This document shows, in pieces, positions 12,104 to 24,900 of a stretch of DNA of 64,000 nt. The notes under the pieces were generated by a model. It was given only the letters and a program-made list of their open reading frames with translations, was not told where the DNA came from and searched no databases. A program made the position numbers and the translations under genes. Origin of the DNA: Pseudovirgaria hyperparasitica (lineage: Eukaryota; Ascomycota; Dothideomycetes; Acrospermales; Acrospermaceae); contig NW_022985553.1 of the NCBI RefSeq assembly GCF_010093815.1, forward strand, positions 1,274,133 to 1,338,132, in the 5' to 3' direction. How positions within the stretch are numbered: the stretch's first letter is position 1; each line of letters opens with the position of its first letter.

Positions 12104-12698
12104 GATAAAGAGGGAGGAGAGGATAGGAACGTGGTTGCTATAGAGCAATATAGTATGTTGTCGAACTACCGACCGATGGACTGTAACGCAGCTCCGGAAT
12201 TGGTATCAAGCAGCTGTGGACATGCTTCGGTAACACTAGAACACATAGAAAGGAAGCTAATCACCAGAAGAACAAGCATCGAATCGGAGAATACAAGCAT
12301 GACCCAAGACTCTTATGGCCGTCTAGGCAGAACTGATATCAAGCCCGGTAGTGCGTTTCCGATAACCAGGTACGACGACGCAGATTGCGCACACCAGACT
12401 AACTGCTCGAGGAAACGTGGAACCTTCGGCCGATGTACTTTGATACTCAAAAACGTGGTATGGCGTCGAAAAGAAATGTGAGTGGATGGAGATGAATGAT
12501 AACAGGACTTCTTGCATGGGAAGTTGTGTTTGCCATGCAGCCCCTCCATCACACCATCCACTAGTGAACTGACGAACCATAATCCCTGACGATCCCTGAG
12601 AACAAGCATCTGTAAGAAGTTGTTTATCCACCATGACTGGTGATATATTGCATGTGAGGAAAGATATATACGAGATATACCAGACTATAAACACAATC
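12104..12698. other. Promoter of the MFS gene and 3' region of the S58 gene
   Basis: About 600 bp between two minus-strand genes. It should hold the MFS promoter (right of 12103) and the 3' UTR of the peptidase. Short frames on both strands show no known domain. Confidence 0.5.
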
Positions 12699-14025
12699 TC
12701 AATCATCTATAAACCTCTTCATATACCGCTGCAACTCGTCAAGATCTAGTGCTTCGACCCTATGTCCTGCGGTTCTCATTAGTGAGTGCATCTTTGCACT
12801 TGTGAAGAAGAGGACATACCATCAAGCCCGACCATCGTCTCCGCACCGGTCAATACGTTATAGATTGACTCTTCCGTAACGTCTGCGGCTGCCTCAAAGA
12901 GGGCGTTGATGGTCTCGTCATTCAAGATGTCGAGACGTAGAGCTGACGGCTTGAATGGGTCAACATGCCGATGACGAGCACCCACGCCTTGGACTGGAAT
13001 CTCGTTGCCTGTAGAGAATGCGAGGAAGATGTCGCCAGAAGGGTTGTGGCCGACGCCGCCGACGCGTGCCAGGCCGACTGAGATCTCGTCAGTATTTCTT
13101 CCATCTGATACTCTAAAGGCTGGGGAAACACACCTGTTGCTCGTTTTGCAAGCCTCTGAAGCTGTGTTGGAGACAGCGGAGCGTCCGTCGCAAGGATGAC
13201 AATAATACTGCCATCCTTGCGGTCCTTCTCATTCTCAAGAGCCGCTTTGGCGTCGGCAAGTTTCTTGTCCTCTGCAGCTCTCGCATTTAGAATCTTCTCA
13301 AAGTGAATTCCAACATGCGCGCCTGAGATACGGAGTTGATGGAGTCGACCATAATTTGCCTGAACGAGTGCTGCGACAGTGTATTTCTTATCAACACCAT
13401 CAACTTCGCCTACCACGATGCGACTGCTGCTTCCAGTACCTCCTTTGTGCCCATGGCAAAGCATACCAGTGCCGCCACCAGTATTACCTTCAGGGACCCG
13501 ATCTGCGGAGGCTCTCTCGATCCCACGCACAATGTGTTCCGGCTTGACGGCGAACTGCGTCAGGTCATTCATGAAGCCATCGAACGTCTCCGCGACAACA
13601 GGACACATGAACCAATCCACACGTCCATCCTTGTCGCAATACTCCCTGATCGCATACTCATACACACCCTGATACGCGTTACCTACAGCGAACGAATTGG
13701 TAATGATGATGGGGCAATGAAGCAGACCCGTCTCGTCGATCCAGTGGCTTCCGGTCATCTCGCCAGAGCCGTTGAAGCGGAAGATGCCGGCGTAGCATGC
13801 TTTGTGGAAGAAGTCTTTGCGGGGGAGGATGGTTGTGACGCCGGTGTTGACGGCGCCTTTGGTGGTTGTTTGCGGTGATATGATGGATTCGGTGTGGACG
13901 AGGACGCCTGGGACGTCGGTTATGGAATTGAGAGGGCCGGGTGTGTAGCGGCCGATGTAGAGGTTTGGGAGAATATCGCGTATGCGGGCTCGTCCATTTG
14001 CGGGTCTTGACGGAAGGGTAGTCAT
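12699..14025 (-). CDS. S58 family (DmpA-type) aminopeptidase
   Basis: Three exons on the minus strand (14025-13134, 13077-12820, 12766-12699) encode 405 residues. The protein is a P1/S58 N-terminal-nucleophile hydrolase, related to L-aminopeptidase/D-esterase DmpA and beta-peptidyl aminopeptidases. Family marks include [10 protein letters not shown] near the N-terminus, the Gly-rich GNTGGGTGM (about 180-188) and [14 protein letters not shown], where Gly272-Ser273 is the expected autocleavage point and Ser273 the nucleophile of the beta subunit. After the first intron [16 protein letters not shown] continues the family. The last exon encodes a short tail. Length and motif order are normal, so the enzyme should be active. 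It probably trims N-terminal residues from small peptides or amides in the cytosol, since no signal peptide is seen. The neighbouring Dal5-like transporter could supply such substrates; that link is inference. Confidence 0.92.
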
Positions 14026-15351
14026 GGTGTTTGTCGATGTTGAGGCTGGAAGAAAGGTCCTGAATGATCGTTCTAAGATCCCCAGGATGGCCTGGAGGAT
14101 TTGAATGGTCAGATAGTGTGTGCTCGTACGCTTGATATATTAAAGAACTTGTTTATCGTAGGTATGACAGCTAGACTAGACCAGGACACCGCAAATGTAA
14201 CATCGTTCTACATCTACAAGGACGGTTGTTCAGATCCCACCATGAATGTAGATAAATAACAGGATCAAGCAGCCACTAGGGAGGGTTTACCTCACCTAAA
14301 ATCTTGTGTCCAGTTACTAGGCTTGCAAGTACAATAGTCTGGCTTGGATGGACCAGGCAAGACGTGTCGCCGAGAGGAATCAGAATGAAACGGACTTGCT
14401 TGTCTGCCTGCGGTCAAGTATCGTACCCTAACGCCTCTATGTTCCTCCTTGGTCTTAGCCTCTTAGGAGAATTGTGACTTTATGGAGGCCTGTCGTTTTA
14501 TGGTAATTGATGACCGTTGGTTGCATATTGCTGGCGATTCCGAGGAGAATAATGTATAGAAACTGCGGGGGGCCGTCTAGCCAAAGGCGCTGCTTACTTA
14601 TACATCAGCTAGTATATAAATACGCAAACAATTGAGGAATGAGCCCTCTATCAGGACTCAGAAGGGTCATGAGAATCAAAGATGAAGTAGATATCTATGA
14701 TGGAGACTTTGAGAGAACTACATCGATCAGAAATTCAATAAAGTGTGCACAGGAATAGAACAGTTGGTTAAACATTGGTCCTGCCCGGCATTTAGCATCT
14801 TTAGGACTGATCGTCTGCCGTACTTTGCACTAGTCTTATTCAGGATTAGTGACTTCGGAGACCTCCCCGAGGATACACTTGCTGCCTTACAGCCTTGCTC
14901 TCAGGCATCAAACGACTTTTCCCTGCAGCGGCCACTACGACACTCGTGGACGTTGCATGCCTACGTGATAAAAGGGATATACTTCTACTACGCCATATAT
15001 CCGCCTCGCGGACGACTATAGATCTGTCGCTCCTCGACAATGTATGCCTCAGCATGTCAGTGCGAGCATGGCCGTCTTTGTACCCTCCCATCAGGAGTGA
15101 CTTAACCATGATATCATCGTCCGACGAGCTCCAGATATTTCTGCCCAGGTGCTAGAAAGGCTGCAGTAACATACAAAATCCTTAAGTACGGAGAACATCT
15201 TCCCTTTGATCTCTCTCTCTCTCTCTCTCTCCAACAGTTTCGTCCTCGATTCGACGAACCTACGTCTTACAGACCAAAGCCCGGTGCCAGAACCCACAAG
15301 CGAACACCCAAGACTCTGACCAAGCTACTCCGCACACTCATCGTCGCTAGA
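14026..15351. other. Divergent spacer between S58 and SDR genes
   Basis: About 1.3 kb. It holds the promoters of the minus-strand peptidase and the plus-strand SDR. Open frames near 14743-15297 run on both strands without known motifs. The pyrimidine repeat at 15210-15232 lies in the likely SDR leader. Confidence 0.5.
15210..15232 (+). repeat. CT microsatellite in probable 5' leader
   Basis: A pure CT run of about eleven units begins some 120 bases before the SDR start codon. CT-rich leaders are common just upstream of fungal start sites and often mark the transcription start. Confidence 0.85.
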
Positions 15352-16382
15352 ATGCCAGACCAAAAGCCAATCACAGCCTACCCAAGCACAGAGTTGAAGA
15401 CGCAGGACCAAGAGGGTGGTCCGGGCCTCGATTCAGAGCTCGATCCGTCTGCCAACTGGACGCAATTGGAATTCTTTGACGACGATGGGAAACCATATCT
15501 GAAAGAGTATGAGGGCCGTGGGCTGCTGAAGGACAAAGCTGTGCTGATCACGGGTGGAGACAGTGGCATTGGCCGCGCTGTGGCTATCCTCATGGCAAGA
15601 GAAGGTGCTGATGTCTCTTTTGTGCATCTGCCCGAAGAAGAACAGGACGCCAATAAGACTGTGAAGCTAATTGAAAAGGCTGGTCGTAAGGCGAACCCTA
15701 TGGCACTGGATCTAAGGGAGGAGCAGAACTGCAAGAAGGCTATTGATGAGCATATGAAGGCGTTTGGGAAGCTAAGCGTGCTGGTGAATAACAGTGAGAG
15801 ATTTTGTCAATTATCGGCGCATCTAGAAACTGATGATGACCAGGCGCCATGCAAGAAATCTGCAACGACTTCCGTGAGATCGACCTCGCCGTTGTCGAGA
15901 AGACGTACCGAACCAACGTCTTGTCGATGTTCGCAATGACAAAGTACGCTCTGCAAGTCATGAAGCGCGGCGCGTCAATCGTCAACAGCTCGTCCGTCGC
16001 GGCCTACATGGGTAATCCGCAGCTCGTCGACTACTCCTCAACCAAAGGCGCCATCACAACATTCACGCGATCCTTGGCACAACAGCAGGCTGCGAACGGC
16101 ATCAGAGTCAACGCTGTCGCACCTGGCATCATGTGAGTTCTCCTTTCCGCCCATGGTCCGAATGGATATTCATCACTACATAGCTGGACTCCGCTTCAAC
16201 CAGCCACGAAGAACAACCCTCCAGATGCCATGAACGCTCTTGGTGTTGGCGAGTGTCCGCTTAACCGCCCGGGCATGCCGGTTGAAGTAGCCACCGCATA
16301 TATCCTTCTTGCTTCGCCATTAGGTTCATATGCTACGGGTGAAACGCTGCACATCTCCGGCGGCATTGAGATGCAAGGCTGA
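15352..16382 (+). CDS. Short-chain dehydrogenase/reductase (YghA/YhdF-like)
   Basis: Three exons (15352-15793, 15844-16132, 16184-16382) encode 309 residues. A 60-residue lead precedes the Rossmann motif TGGDSGIGR (67-75). VNNS follows the expected NNAG position, Ser197/198 lies in IVNSSSV, and YSSTK gives Tyr211 and Lys215, so the catalytic set is complete. The long lead before the Rossmann fold and the end SGGIEMQG fit the group of general stress-type SDRs seen in bacteria and fungi (NAD(P)-dependent alcohol/aldehyde reductases of unknown substrate). No targeting signal is visible. Both introns are GT-AG, about 50 nt. The 23-base CT repeat lies in the leader. The family is certain; the substrate is not. 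Confidence 0.92.
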
Positions 16383-17036
16383 GCGTTGGTCTTGTACAAC
16401 TATTAGACGGCCGACGAGTATGGGTATAGAACGGAAGCGTGTCATAGCATAGCATATCATAGCGTCAGACGGAACATGCACATTTCGGCGATTCTCTCGC
16501 CTGACCCTGACATCCCCCGCAAAGCGCAGACCAGGGCGATACTTGGCAATCCAATATCTGTTGATCACTCGGCTATGCGACATTCCCATTGGCGCGAGTC
16601 CGCTCCGCAAATGCCAAGCCCCCGCCTTTTGAATTCCACGATGCATCCATCGTCTTCTTCGTGTTGCGGCTCGTGGGCCCCGTGTGGAGGCGGCGTCGTG
16701 CATTTTCCACCTTCTGCGTCTGTCATACATGCTACGTACCCGTTGGCTGGATGCTTGTCATCGTCAGCCATGACGTTCAATTGGCAGACTGAATGTGTGC
16801 AAGGGCCGTCAGGTGAGCAGTCTCGGCCGCTGTCTGTCATCTTCGTTGTTATTAGAGCATGTACTAGGTCTGTACCAATACTACGAATAAGCCTCATCTC
16901 CTAGTATATCCGGACGACCCGCTCGTGGAGCCGACTCTATCACCAGCACATATATCGGTCTGCCCTCCTCCAGAGTGGCATAACATATACCAGCACAGGC
17001 TTGGGACCCGCCCTCCAACAAACACTGACGCGTGCC
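16383..17036. other. Spacer between SDR and trehalase
   Basis: Holds the 3' UTR of the SDR, the promoter of the trehalase gene, and the uncertain minus-strand cysteine-rich frame listed separately. I see nothing else. Confidence 0.5.
16565..16897 (-). CDS. Small cysteine-rich hypothetical protein (uncertain)
   Basis: An ATG-started frame of 110 codons. The predicted protein has eight cysteines spread over its last 90 residues (DCSPDGPC, VCQ, ACM, KCT, GCI, ICG, ECR), a His/Glu-rich middle, and an N-terminus (MRLIRSIGTDLVHALIT) that is only weakly hydrophobic. Small secreted effectors often have even numbers of cysteines, but this one lacks a clear signal peptide unless an upstream exon is missed. 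The opposite strand is also open, so chance cannot be excluded. Confidence 0.3.
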   Translation of the reverse strand: MRLIRSIGTDLVHALITTKMTDSGRDCSPDGPCTHSVCQLNVMADDDKHPANGYVACMTDAEGGKCTTPPPHGAHEPQHEEDDGCIVEFKRRGLGICGADSRQWECRIAE

Positions 17037-19203
17037 ATGAGGTCTCTCCTCCTCGGCCTCATTGGTGCCGCGCTCCCCTCCGCGCAAGCCCTCTTCATCA
17101 ACGGCTCTGTAACGGCTCCCTGCGACTCGCCAATATACTGCTACGGATCCCTGCTCCATGATGTCGAACTCGCCCGTCCCTTTGCTGACTCAAAAACTTT
17201 TGTCGATCTTCCCACAATTCGGCCGTTAGATGAGGTTCTGGCTGCATATCAGAACTTGTCCAAGCCATTGAAGAACGACACCGCCTTGCACGATTTCCTG
17301 AACACCTATTTTGGCCAGGCAGGGGGTGAGCTGTCGGAGGTTCCGGCGGGCGAGTTGCGTACGGATGCACAGTTTCTCGCACGAGTCCGAGATCCGGATG
17401 TGCGTGCTTTCATCGAGCAGGTCGTGGGTATATGGCCGTCGCTGACTCGGCGATACAATGCCTCCTCGTCGTCCATGTGTGACGGGTGTGTTGACTCGTT
17501 CATTCCAGTTGAGCGCCCGTTTGTCGTTGCCGGAGGACGCTTCCGCGAGCCGTACTACTGGGACTCGTTTTGGGTGATCGAGGGCTTGCTGAGGAGTGGA
17601 GGTAGTTTCGTGGGCATAGCGCGGAATATCATTGAGAACTTCCTCGATCTTGTTGAGCAGCTTGGGTTTGTGCCGAACGGCGCGCGGTGAGTTCTTCTTG
17701 TCCTGTGACTTTTTTGTTCCAGATACCGAGACGTGATAATATGGGGATGCTGATGTATCCAGTGTGTACTATCTCAATCGCAGCCAACCGCCGCTGCTCA
17801 CACAGATGGTCAAGGTGTATGTCGAGCATACAAACGATACCGCCATCCTCGAACGCGCTCTGCCCCTACTGATCCGAGAATACGACTTTTTCACCACTAA
17901 TCGCAGTGTCGACATTGACGCCTATGGCAAGACATACACCCTCAATCGCTACGCCGTGCAGAACAACCAACCGCGCCCGGAAAGCTACCGCGAGGACTAC
18001 ATCACCGCAACAAACACCTCCTACACCAACGACGAAGGCGCACAGTTTCCCGCCCTCCACAACCTTACCGACTCCGAGCGCGCCACCCTCTACAGCAACC
18101 TCGCCTCCGGCGCCGAGTCCGGCTGGGACTACAGCAGCCGCTGGCTCGCAAACCCCTCCGACGACATCACAAACACCTCCTTCCCACTCCGCAGCCTCAA
18201 CACCATCTCCACAATCCCCGTCGACCTCAACAGCATTCTCTACGCCAACGAAGTCGCCATCGCCTCCTTCCTCACGACAACCGGCTCCCCAGCCGAAGCA
18301 TCCAAATGGTCCGTCCGCGCCGCCGCCCGCAGCCAGGCCATGTACGACCTCATGTGGGACCCACGCTACATGTCCTACTTCGACTACAACCTCACCTCAC
18401 ACTCCCGCAACACATACACGCCCCTCACCCCCGCCGGCGCCACAGACAACAACACCACACCACCACCCCCCGACGTCCCCGCCGGCCACTCCCTCTCCTT
18501 CTCCCTCGCCCACTTCACCCCCTTCTGGACATCCGCCGCCCCCGCATCCATCCTCCAGAACCCAACTACAATGCGCCGCGTCTTCGCCCCTATCGCCGCC
18601 CGCCTCGCCGCCTTCCCCGGCTGTCTCGCCAGCACAAACACGCTTACAAGCCAGCAGTGGGACGCACCTAACGCTTGGCCCCCGCTGCAATATATCGTCA
18701 TGCGCGGCATCCTGAACGTGCCCCCCACCAGCGGCACGGTGGGCGACGCAGGGGCGGATTGGACGTGGCTGCAGGACCTCGCGCGGCGTGTGGCGCAGCG
18801 GTATGTAGATGCGACGTTTTGTGGGTGGGAGGCGACGGGTGGGGGGAAGGTGGATGGGAGTGTGGAGGGCGGGCGGACGAGAGGGGTTATGTTTGAGAAG
18901 TATAGTGAGGAGCGGGTTGGGGTTGCTGGGGGTGGGGGCGAGTATGAGGTTGTGGAGGGGTTTGGGTGGACGAATGGGGTTTTGTGAGTCTTATTCTCTT
19001 TTTTTTTCTGTGTGCTGTGCTTGTGTGTGGATGAATGAATGAGCTGACTTTTTGGGTGTAGGATTTGGGTTGGGGATGTTTTTGGGGGGCAGGTGGAGAG
19101 GCCGGTCTGTCCGGGGGTGGAGGGGGCGACGAGGATGAGAGGCAGGAGTGCGGTGGAGTTGGAGAGCGGGGATGCGGTGAGGGTGAAGAGGTTTGGGAGG
19201 TAG
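17037..19203 (+). CDS. Secreted trehalase, GH37
   Basis: Hydrolyses trehalose to two glucoses, here outside the cell or in the secretory route. Three exons (17037-17686, 17763-18983, 19062-19203) give 670 residues. The chosen ATG begins a signal peptide (MRSLLLGLIGAALPSAQA); a longer frame upstream lacks an ATG. Both GH37 signatures are present: GGRFREPYYWDSF (about 167-179) and QWDAPNAWPP (about 516-525). Many N-glycosylation sequons support secretion, and the regulatory N-terminus of cytosolic neutral trehalase is missing. The central exon uses mostly C-ending codons, but from about 18780 on the coding strand turns strongly G-rich, producing a Gly-rich low-complexity stretch. The 3' end faces the catalase gene 305 bp away. 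Confidence 0.93.
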
Positions 19204-19508
19204 GTATAAGAGTGTGTTGATTATGAAAAGGGGGGATGAGTGGACGTGTCGATATAAGGATTTTAGCTATTGAGCTCTCTGGAGATGACGCTGGTAATAT
19301 ACATAAGTCGTCAAGATAATAGAGATGTTATATCTCTACTCTTAAACCTTGTACCATGTCCAGAGTAGTAAGACGTCCATAGAGAGACACACACACACCA
19401 TCCATACATCTAGACTCGAAACCCAGAATATATAATGCTCCCATTCTCACAGCCCTATAAATAACCATAATATACAAGCCCACCCATCCCATCCAATTCC
19501 ATGCCCCC
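19204..19508. other. Convergent 3' spacer
   Basis: About 305 bp shared by the 3' ends of the trehalase (plus) and catalase (minus) genes. It includes a short AC repeat near 19387-19398. No gene is seen. Confidence 0.6.
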
Positions 19509-21929
19509 CTAAGCCTTCCCATCCACCGGAAACCTACCCAAAAACTTAAACGTCCGCAACGCATCCACCAGCTTCCCCACAAACCCCTCATCCGCACCCG
19601 AAGCCACAATAACCCCCTCCCCATCCGGAATCGCCACGCCTTTAAACACCCCCTTCAAATCCGCCACCGGCTTCCCCCACCGATATGCATCAAGCAGGAT
19701 ACTCAGCGGACGTCCGGATGGGAACTCGGGCGTGGAGGTGATGGGGCTGAAGAACGAGGGGTCAGCGGCAGCAATGACGGCGTCGAAGCCCGTGGCGTCG
19801 GCTTGTGCGTATGTCTGGGTGGTGCTGCTGCCGCCGTAGTGTTCGGCGACGACGACGAGGTCGACGTTGTGTGTTGCGAGTGCGGATTTGAGGCTTGTGT
19901 AGTCTGTAGTGTCGGCGGCGGTGGTCAGGAGGCCGACGCGCAGGCCATCGAGGCGGAGGAGCGGGGTGCCGAAGACGGCGACGCCGGCGGTTTTGTTGTC
20001 GTGGTAGTATGTTGCGTCTGGAGCTGGGGCGGTGAGGCCGAGGGCGGAGGCGACGCGGGAGGCGATATCGTGGGAGACGCGGTTGAGTTGGATGAGGACG
20101 TTGTTTTTGACAATGTCGCTCTTGAGGTTGCTTGTTTCGAAGCGGATTGCGTTGATGAGGAATTGCTGCTCGACTGGCGGGAGGGAGTTGTAGAAGAGGC
20201 GGGGCTGCGACCAGACGTCGTTGAAGGTGGAGGAGACGGCGCGGACGAGGTTGCCGGAGAATGTGCGGCCTGGGGCGGTGAAGAAGCCGCGGCCGGAGGT
20301 TTGGTTTGCTTGTTTGGGCGAGGCTCTGTTGAGGGTGTTGGGAGAGTAGGCGGCGGTGTTGAGGGGGATGAACATTTGGCCTGGGGGAGGTTAGTTTGGG
20401 GTTCATGATTGTACGGGTTGTGGGATGTGTTACCTGCGCCATCGCGGTTGTTGTTGTGCCAGGGTACGCGTGGCTGGTTGATGGGAAGTTGTTCGAAGTT
20501 TGGACCGCCGTTGCGGTTCAATTGCGTGTCGAGGTAGGAGTAGATGCGGCCTTGAAGCAAGGGGTCTTCGGAGAAGTCGATGCCGCGGACGATATGGCCA
20601 GGTTGGAACTGCAATTTGTAAGCGAGGCAAGCATTCACTACACAGGTAAGCTTACCATGACCTGCTCGGTCTCGGCAAAGTAGTTCCGTGGGTTGCGGTT
20701 CAATGTCAGCTTGCCGAGTTTGGTCAGGGGGACGAGCTCTTCGGGCACGATCTTGGTCGGATCCAAGACATCAAAGCCAAACCGCAGTTGGTCTTGCTCG
20801 TCCATAATTTGTACCGCAAGCTGTTATGTCAGCGTCAGCATTCAACTACCCACACTACCATTCTCTGGAATATCTCACCTCCCACTCCGGGAAGCGCTGC
20901 TTCTCGATAGACTCAAACAAGTCCTGTCTGTGGAAATCGGCATTCTTTCCAGCCAGGACTTGCGCTTCCTCCCACACGAGACCAGTCTTCCCGGTCAGAG
21001 ACTTCCAGTGGAACTTGACCAGCTTGGACGCTCCATCGTCTGTCACAAAGCGGAACGTGTGCACACCAAATCCATCCATGTGTCTGTACGACCTGACAAT
21101 CCCATTTGGAGCCATGGCCCAGAACAGCGTGTGCAGCGTCGAAGGCTGCTGACTGAAAAAGTCCCATGCCGTATCATGAGCAGTGGCCGCTTGTGGAATT
21201 TCGGAGTCGGGACTTGGTTTCACCTAACAGCCGTTAGTTCTTACTTTCTCGGCATGTCACGCCACAGTCATACCGCATGGATTAGATCGGGGAACAGAAT
21301 CGCATCTTGAATGAAAAAGACCGGAATATTGTTGCCCACAATATCTTGGGAAGAGTCAGCCAATTGAACACACAGCCCGGATGATATGACAGACCAAAGT
21401 TGCCCTCGTCAGTGTAAAATCGAACCGCAAAACCATGCACATCACGCGCTGTGTCAGCAGATCCGCGGCTGCCGGCAACAGTGGAGAAGCGAATGAAGAT
21501 GGGCGTCTGTTTGCCTTGCGATCCCAGGAATGAGGCAGCCGTAATGTTGGACCAGTCACCATACGATTCAAAGACACCGTGAGCACCAGCACCTCGTGCG
21601 TGGACAGCACGCTCGGGTACCCGTTCATGATCAAAGTGCTGGATCTTCTGGCGGAAGATAAAGTCCTCAAGCAAAGTTGGGCCGCGCTCCCCAGCAGACA
21701 GACTGTTTTGATCGGAGAAAGGCCCGCCTACGTCGCTCGTGAGGTAGGTATCGGTATCGTCGAGTTCGTATCGCGCGAGAAAATCATTTGTGTCCGTGGT
21801 AGCATCACGGCGATGGACGCCTGCATGTTGAGCTGGGGCATCGCGGGCCTCTTCTGCTCCCATGTATGGACATCCTGCCGCAGTAACAGATGCTGCAAAG
21901 GCTAGAAGGCCAATTGATCGGGTGAACAT
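19509..21929 (-). CDS. Secreted large-subunit catalase (CatB-like, clade 2)
   Basis: Breaks H2O2 into water and O2. Six exons on the minus strand (21929-21395, 21344-21274, 21223-20879, 20820-20656, 20608-20434, 20380-19509) give 720 residues, the length of large-subunit catalases. A signal peptide ([19 protein letters not shown]) precedes a probable propeptide ending in HRR, near residue 41. HARGAGAHG holds the distal His110, VGNNIPVFF the conserved Asn near 183, and RIYSYLDTQ the proximal haem ligand Tyr397. The C-terminal 150 residues form the flavodoxin/DJ-1-like domain typical of this clade ([13 protein letters not shown]). All splice phases agree. The enzyme probably detoxifies extracellular peroxide. 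The neighbouring gene is convergent, so no shared promoter exists. Codons shift from C-ending to G-ending in the last 70 residues. Confidence 0.95.
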
Positions 21930-24900
21930 CTTTGTGTGGGGCTTGAAAGATGCACAAGAAGTAGCTGCGGCAGGTGGAAAGATGCACCGTGGTGCACTGC
22001 TCCTTTTATAGATTCAATGCCAACAACAGTGTGGTTGGATTGCGTGAGCCTTGCATCAGTACACAGCACGAGTGTAGATCCACCCCGGTGTCCAAAAGGT
22101 GCAGGTAAAGATATAGTCGATTGCGCGAATGGGAAGCCTTGCGCTCGGGTTAGCAAAGGATCGCAATGGAAAGGTGAACCCATAAAATAACAATACTGAT
22201 TGGGAAGGTCATGGGCGGCATGACATCTGAAAATTCGATGTAGATTGGAGCTTCGACCATCAATGAACTTGATATGTGGAGGATTGTCATTGCTCACAGC
22301 AAGCTATGGCCATCCTGATGCCCGTTTCACGAAAATACGTGTCCGAAAGGTGATCCCATAGGTATGATACACTAGGCATCCCGGCCTTGTGGGTCATCGC
22401 CAGGCCCGCGCCGTACCCAACGGCAAGACCACCAAGACCGAGATAATTTGGTAATTTGTGGCGTGGTGCGTGCAGGAGTTGACCAACCACCAAGCTTGGT
22501 TCGAAAACGTATGTAGGGGCATTGAACTCGGCGGCATGCCGAGTTCCGGATCGTGTTTTCTTATGTACAAAGTCACATATCCGGAGATCGTTCCGGGTCT
22601 TCTGTAGCCGGTGCGGTGCCCACGTTCCTGCCATCGTGTGCAGCGACGGAGGTCATGATCTCCGGAATTTCTGGTAGGCTGGTACTGGCAGAGTGCACAT
22701 TCACATTGAGAGTTGGTATGATCCATCTATATCCCGACAAGATTCTCGCAAGGGTGTACCGCATAACGACACTCAATGTGATACGTGCGGGAACCCACAG
22801 TGGGGGATGCACAAGGCCACCGATGCTCCAATGGTTTGTGCGCAATTGCTGATCGAAGAGCCGCAATAGGCCCGTTCCTGTGCGATGCCTTATCAATCAT
22901 CACACCGGGGCGTTTTCCGTGTACCGTGCCACATTGCCGCGGCTTGCAAAAGGCAAGGCCAAGACGGCTGTGTTTATGAAAGGAGGAACATGACCCTGTA
23001 AGCGCGCTTGGGAGCAAAGACACGAATGAGAGGTCATAGGTCAGCCAGTGGAAGCGATTGTCGTCGACATTATAGATTCCATACAAATGTCATGGACTAG
23101 TGTGGTCTCCGGTCCGGGGATTGTGACGACTGTGGGAACTTTGATTTCGAATCATGGAGGTCGAGGCCAGGACAGTAATACAGTAATCCTTACATTCGAG
23201 ACCCTGCCAAGAGCCAGTCTTTTGCAAATGCGGCGTCGTCAATCCTGCTGTGACGCCTCCCGAGAATGCGGTTATTAATACCCATCATACGACACCGTTT
23301 CCGTGCATGTCGTCTAGTCCAAAAATCAGGACAGACCTGAGATTGCATTACATTGAGAGAGGTTAGCTAGGTATTAAACATCGCACTGCTTAAGCCCAAT
23401 CGGGAAGTATAGCCGAAGTTTTCGGATTTAATGCAAAACCTACCTTTCTTACCAAGTTCTTTCATCATGAATATCATCAGAGAAATGGTAATTGAGCAAT
23501 CCGATCTCTCTTTCTAGGTGAATTAGTCTAAACTCTTTAAGATAACCCAGTCTCAAAGAACATCTAGTACTTGGTTGTATGTTCTAATCGTACGAATGCA
23601 TGATACTAGTAACCTATATAACTATTACTACGTAGAGGGCCGTTTATAATTAGCTTCGAAGATAGAATGAGTAAGCCCAATGTACTACAACGGTCCAATC
23701 AAGGTTATAGTAAAGAGAATGACTTTCGCACACTTAGCTCGAACATTTACCCGAGTTTACTTACTGGTCTTTCATTCTATTATCTTCTACATATACCCTA
23801 GACGTCCTGCTTGATCAGGAAATCGTTGTGCAGCCTTGAGCCAGGGACCGATGCGGTCCTTAGTCGGTCCTGAATCATTGACCCCATGAAAAACAATGCC
23901 AAGGGCCTGTCGTTGCCAAGGCAAATAATTATACTCCGCTCCTCGTCGGTGACACGTGTGTAACCAGTGCCGCCGTAGCTGTGTTGCCTTACTCCTGGTC
24001 GAATCGTGTCGTTGGTGACAGGAAGATCCATGGTGGGTAAGTGCCCAAGAGCATGCCACGGGCGTCTAACAGTATCACAGCCAATGCGAGGCTGTCGGTT
24101 GGTCTTGGCATGGTTGGAGATGCGCGGTCGTCGGTGATGAAGCTGTCGCAACCATGATGTTGGAACCAATTCTATATTGAGCGAGTCAAGAGATTACAAC
24201 AATCATTGAGGCTCAGAGGCCATTTCAACGGGATTGAAAGAGCAATCCGGGAACAGATAGATACACAGCACGTGATTCGTTTCATTCTGTGCGGGCAATA
24301 CTCATCAAGGACGACACAATATCCACAGATGCGACCAGACAACATCCTCTAGATGTATGTTTCTGAGCTATAAGCTTCTACGGCACAGGTATGGTTTACA
24401 TCCATCTAAATGCACACCCTGTTCATTCTGCATCACGTGTGCTCGCGATTGTGACGCGTTGCCAAGCGCGTATCAAGTCGGCCTCCTTTCACCACCCCTC
24501 AATGAGCACTTTTGTCTCATATTGCTGTGTCTTCTTGTGAGCGGAAGGTTGTCTTCCGCGCATGCGTATTGTCTGGCGAGCATACTGTAGGATCTGGCCA
24601 TAAAGGTCAATGACGCCACGCGGCCGCCATCGTACCACAAAAGCACAGCCTCAAGAGCCTGTATTCAGTTCCCCGATAGCTTTTCACCAGTAGAGTCCTC
24701 TTTTTCGATAGTCAGCTCGTGCTAAACATTACCGTATAGATCTTTTAGTCTTACATTCTTCTCTTTCATCTTAGTAGTCTTCAAGTATAGTTGCGGGTAT
24801 CATCTCAGGGGGTGTGATCCAATCTTGCCTGGCCAAGAGCTATGCTAGCGATCCTCCGGAAGAGCTTAGGCGTTTCCCTATCTAACACCGATCTTATTCT

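Noticed and set aside
12104-12148. 15-residue N-terminal extension of the MFS frame
   Set aside because: It begins at a TTG; the ATG at 12103 has a better start context.
17906-18715. 269-codon Pro/Thr/Ser-rich frame inside the trehalase exon
   Set aside because: It is a shadow caused by the C-rich codon use of the real gene.
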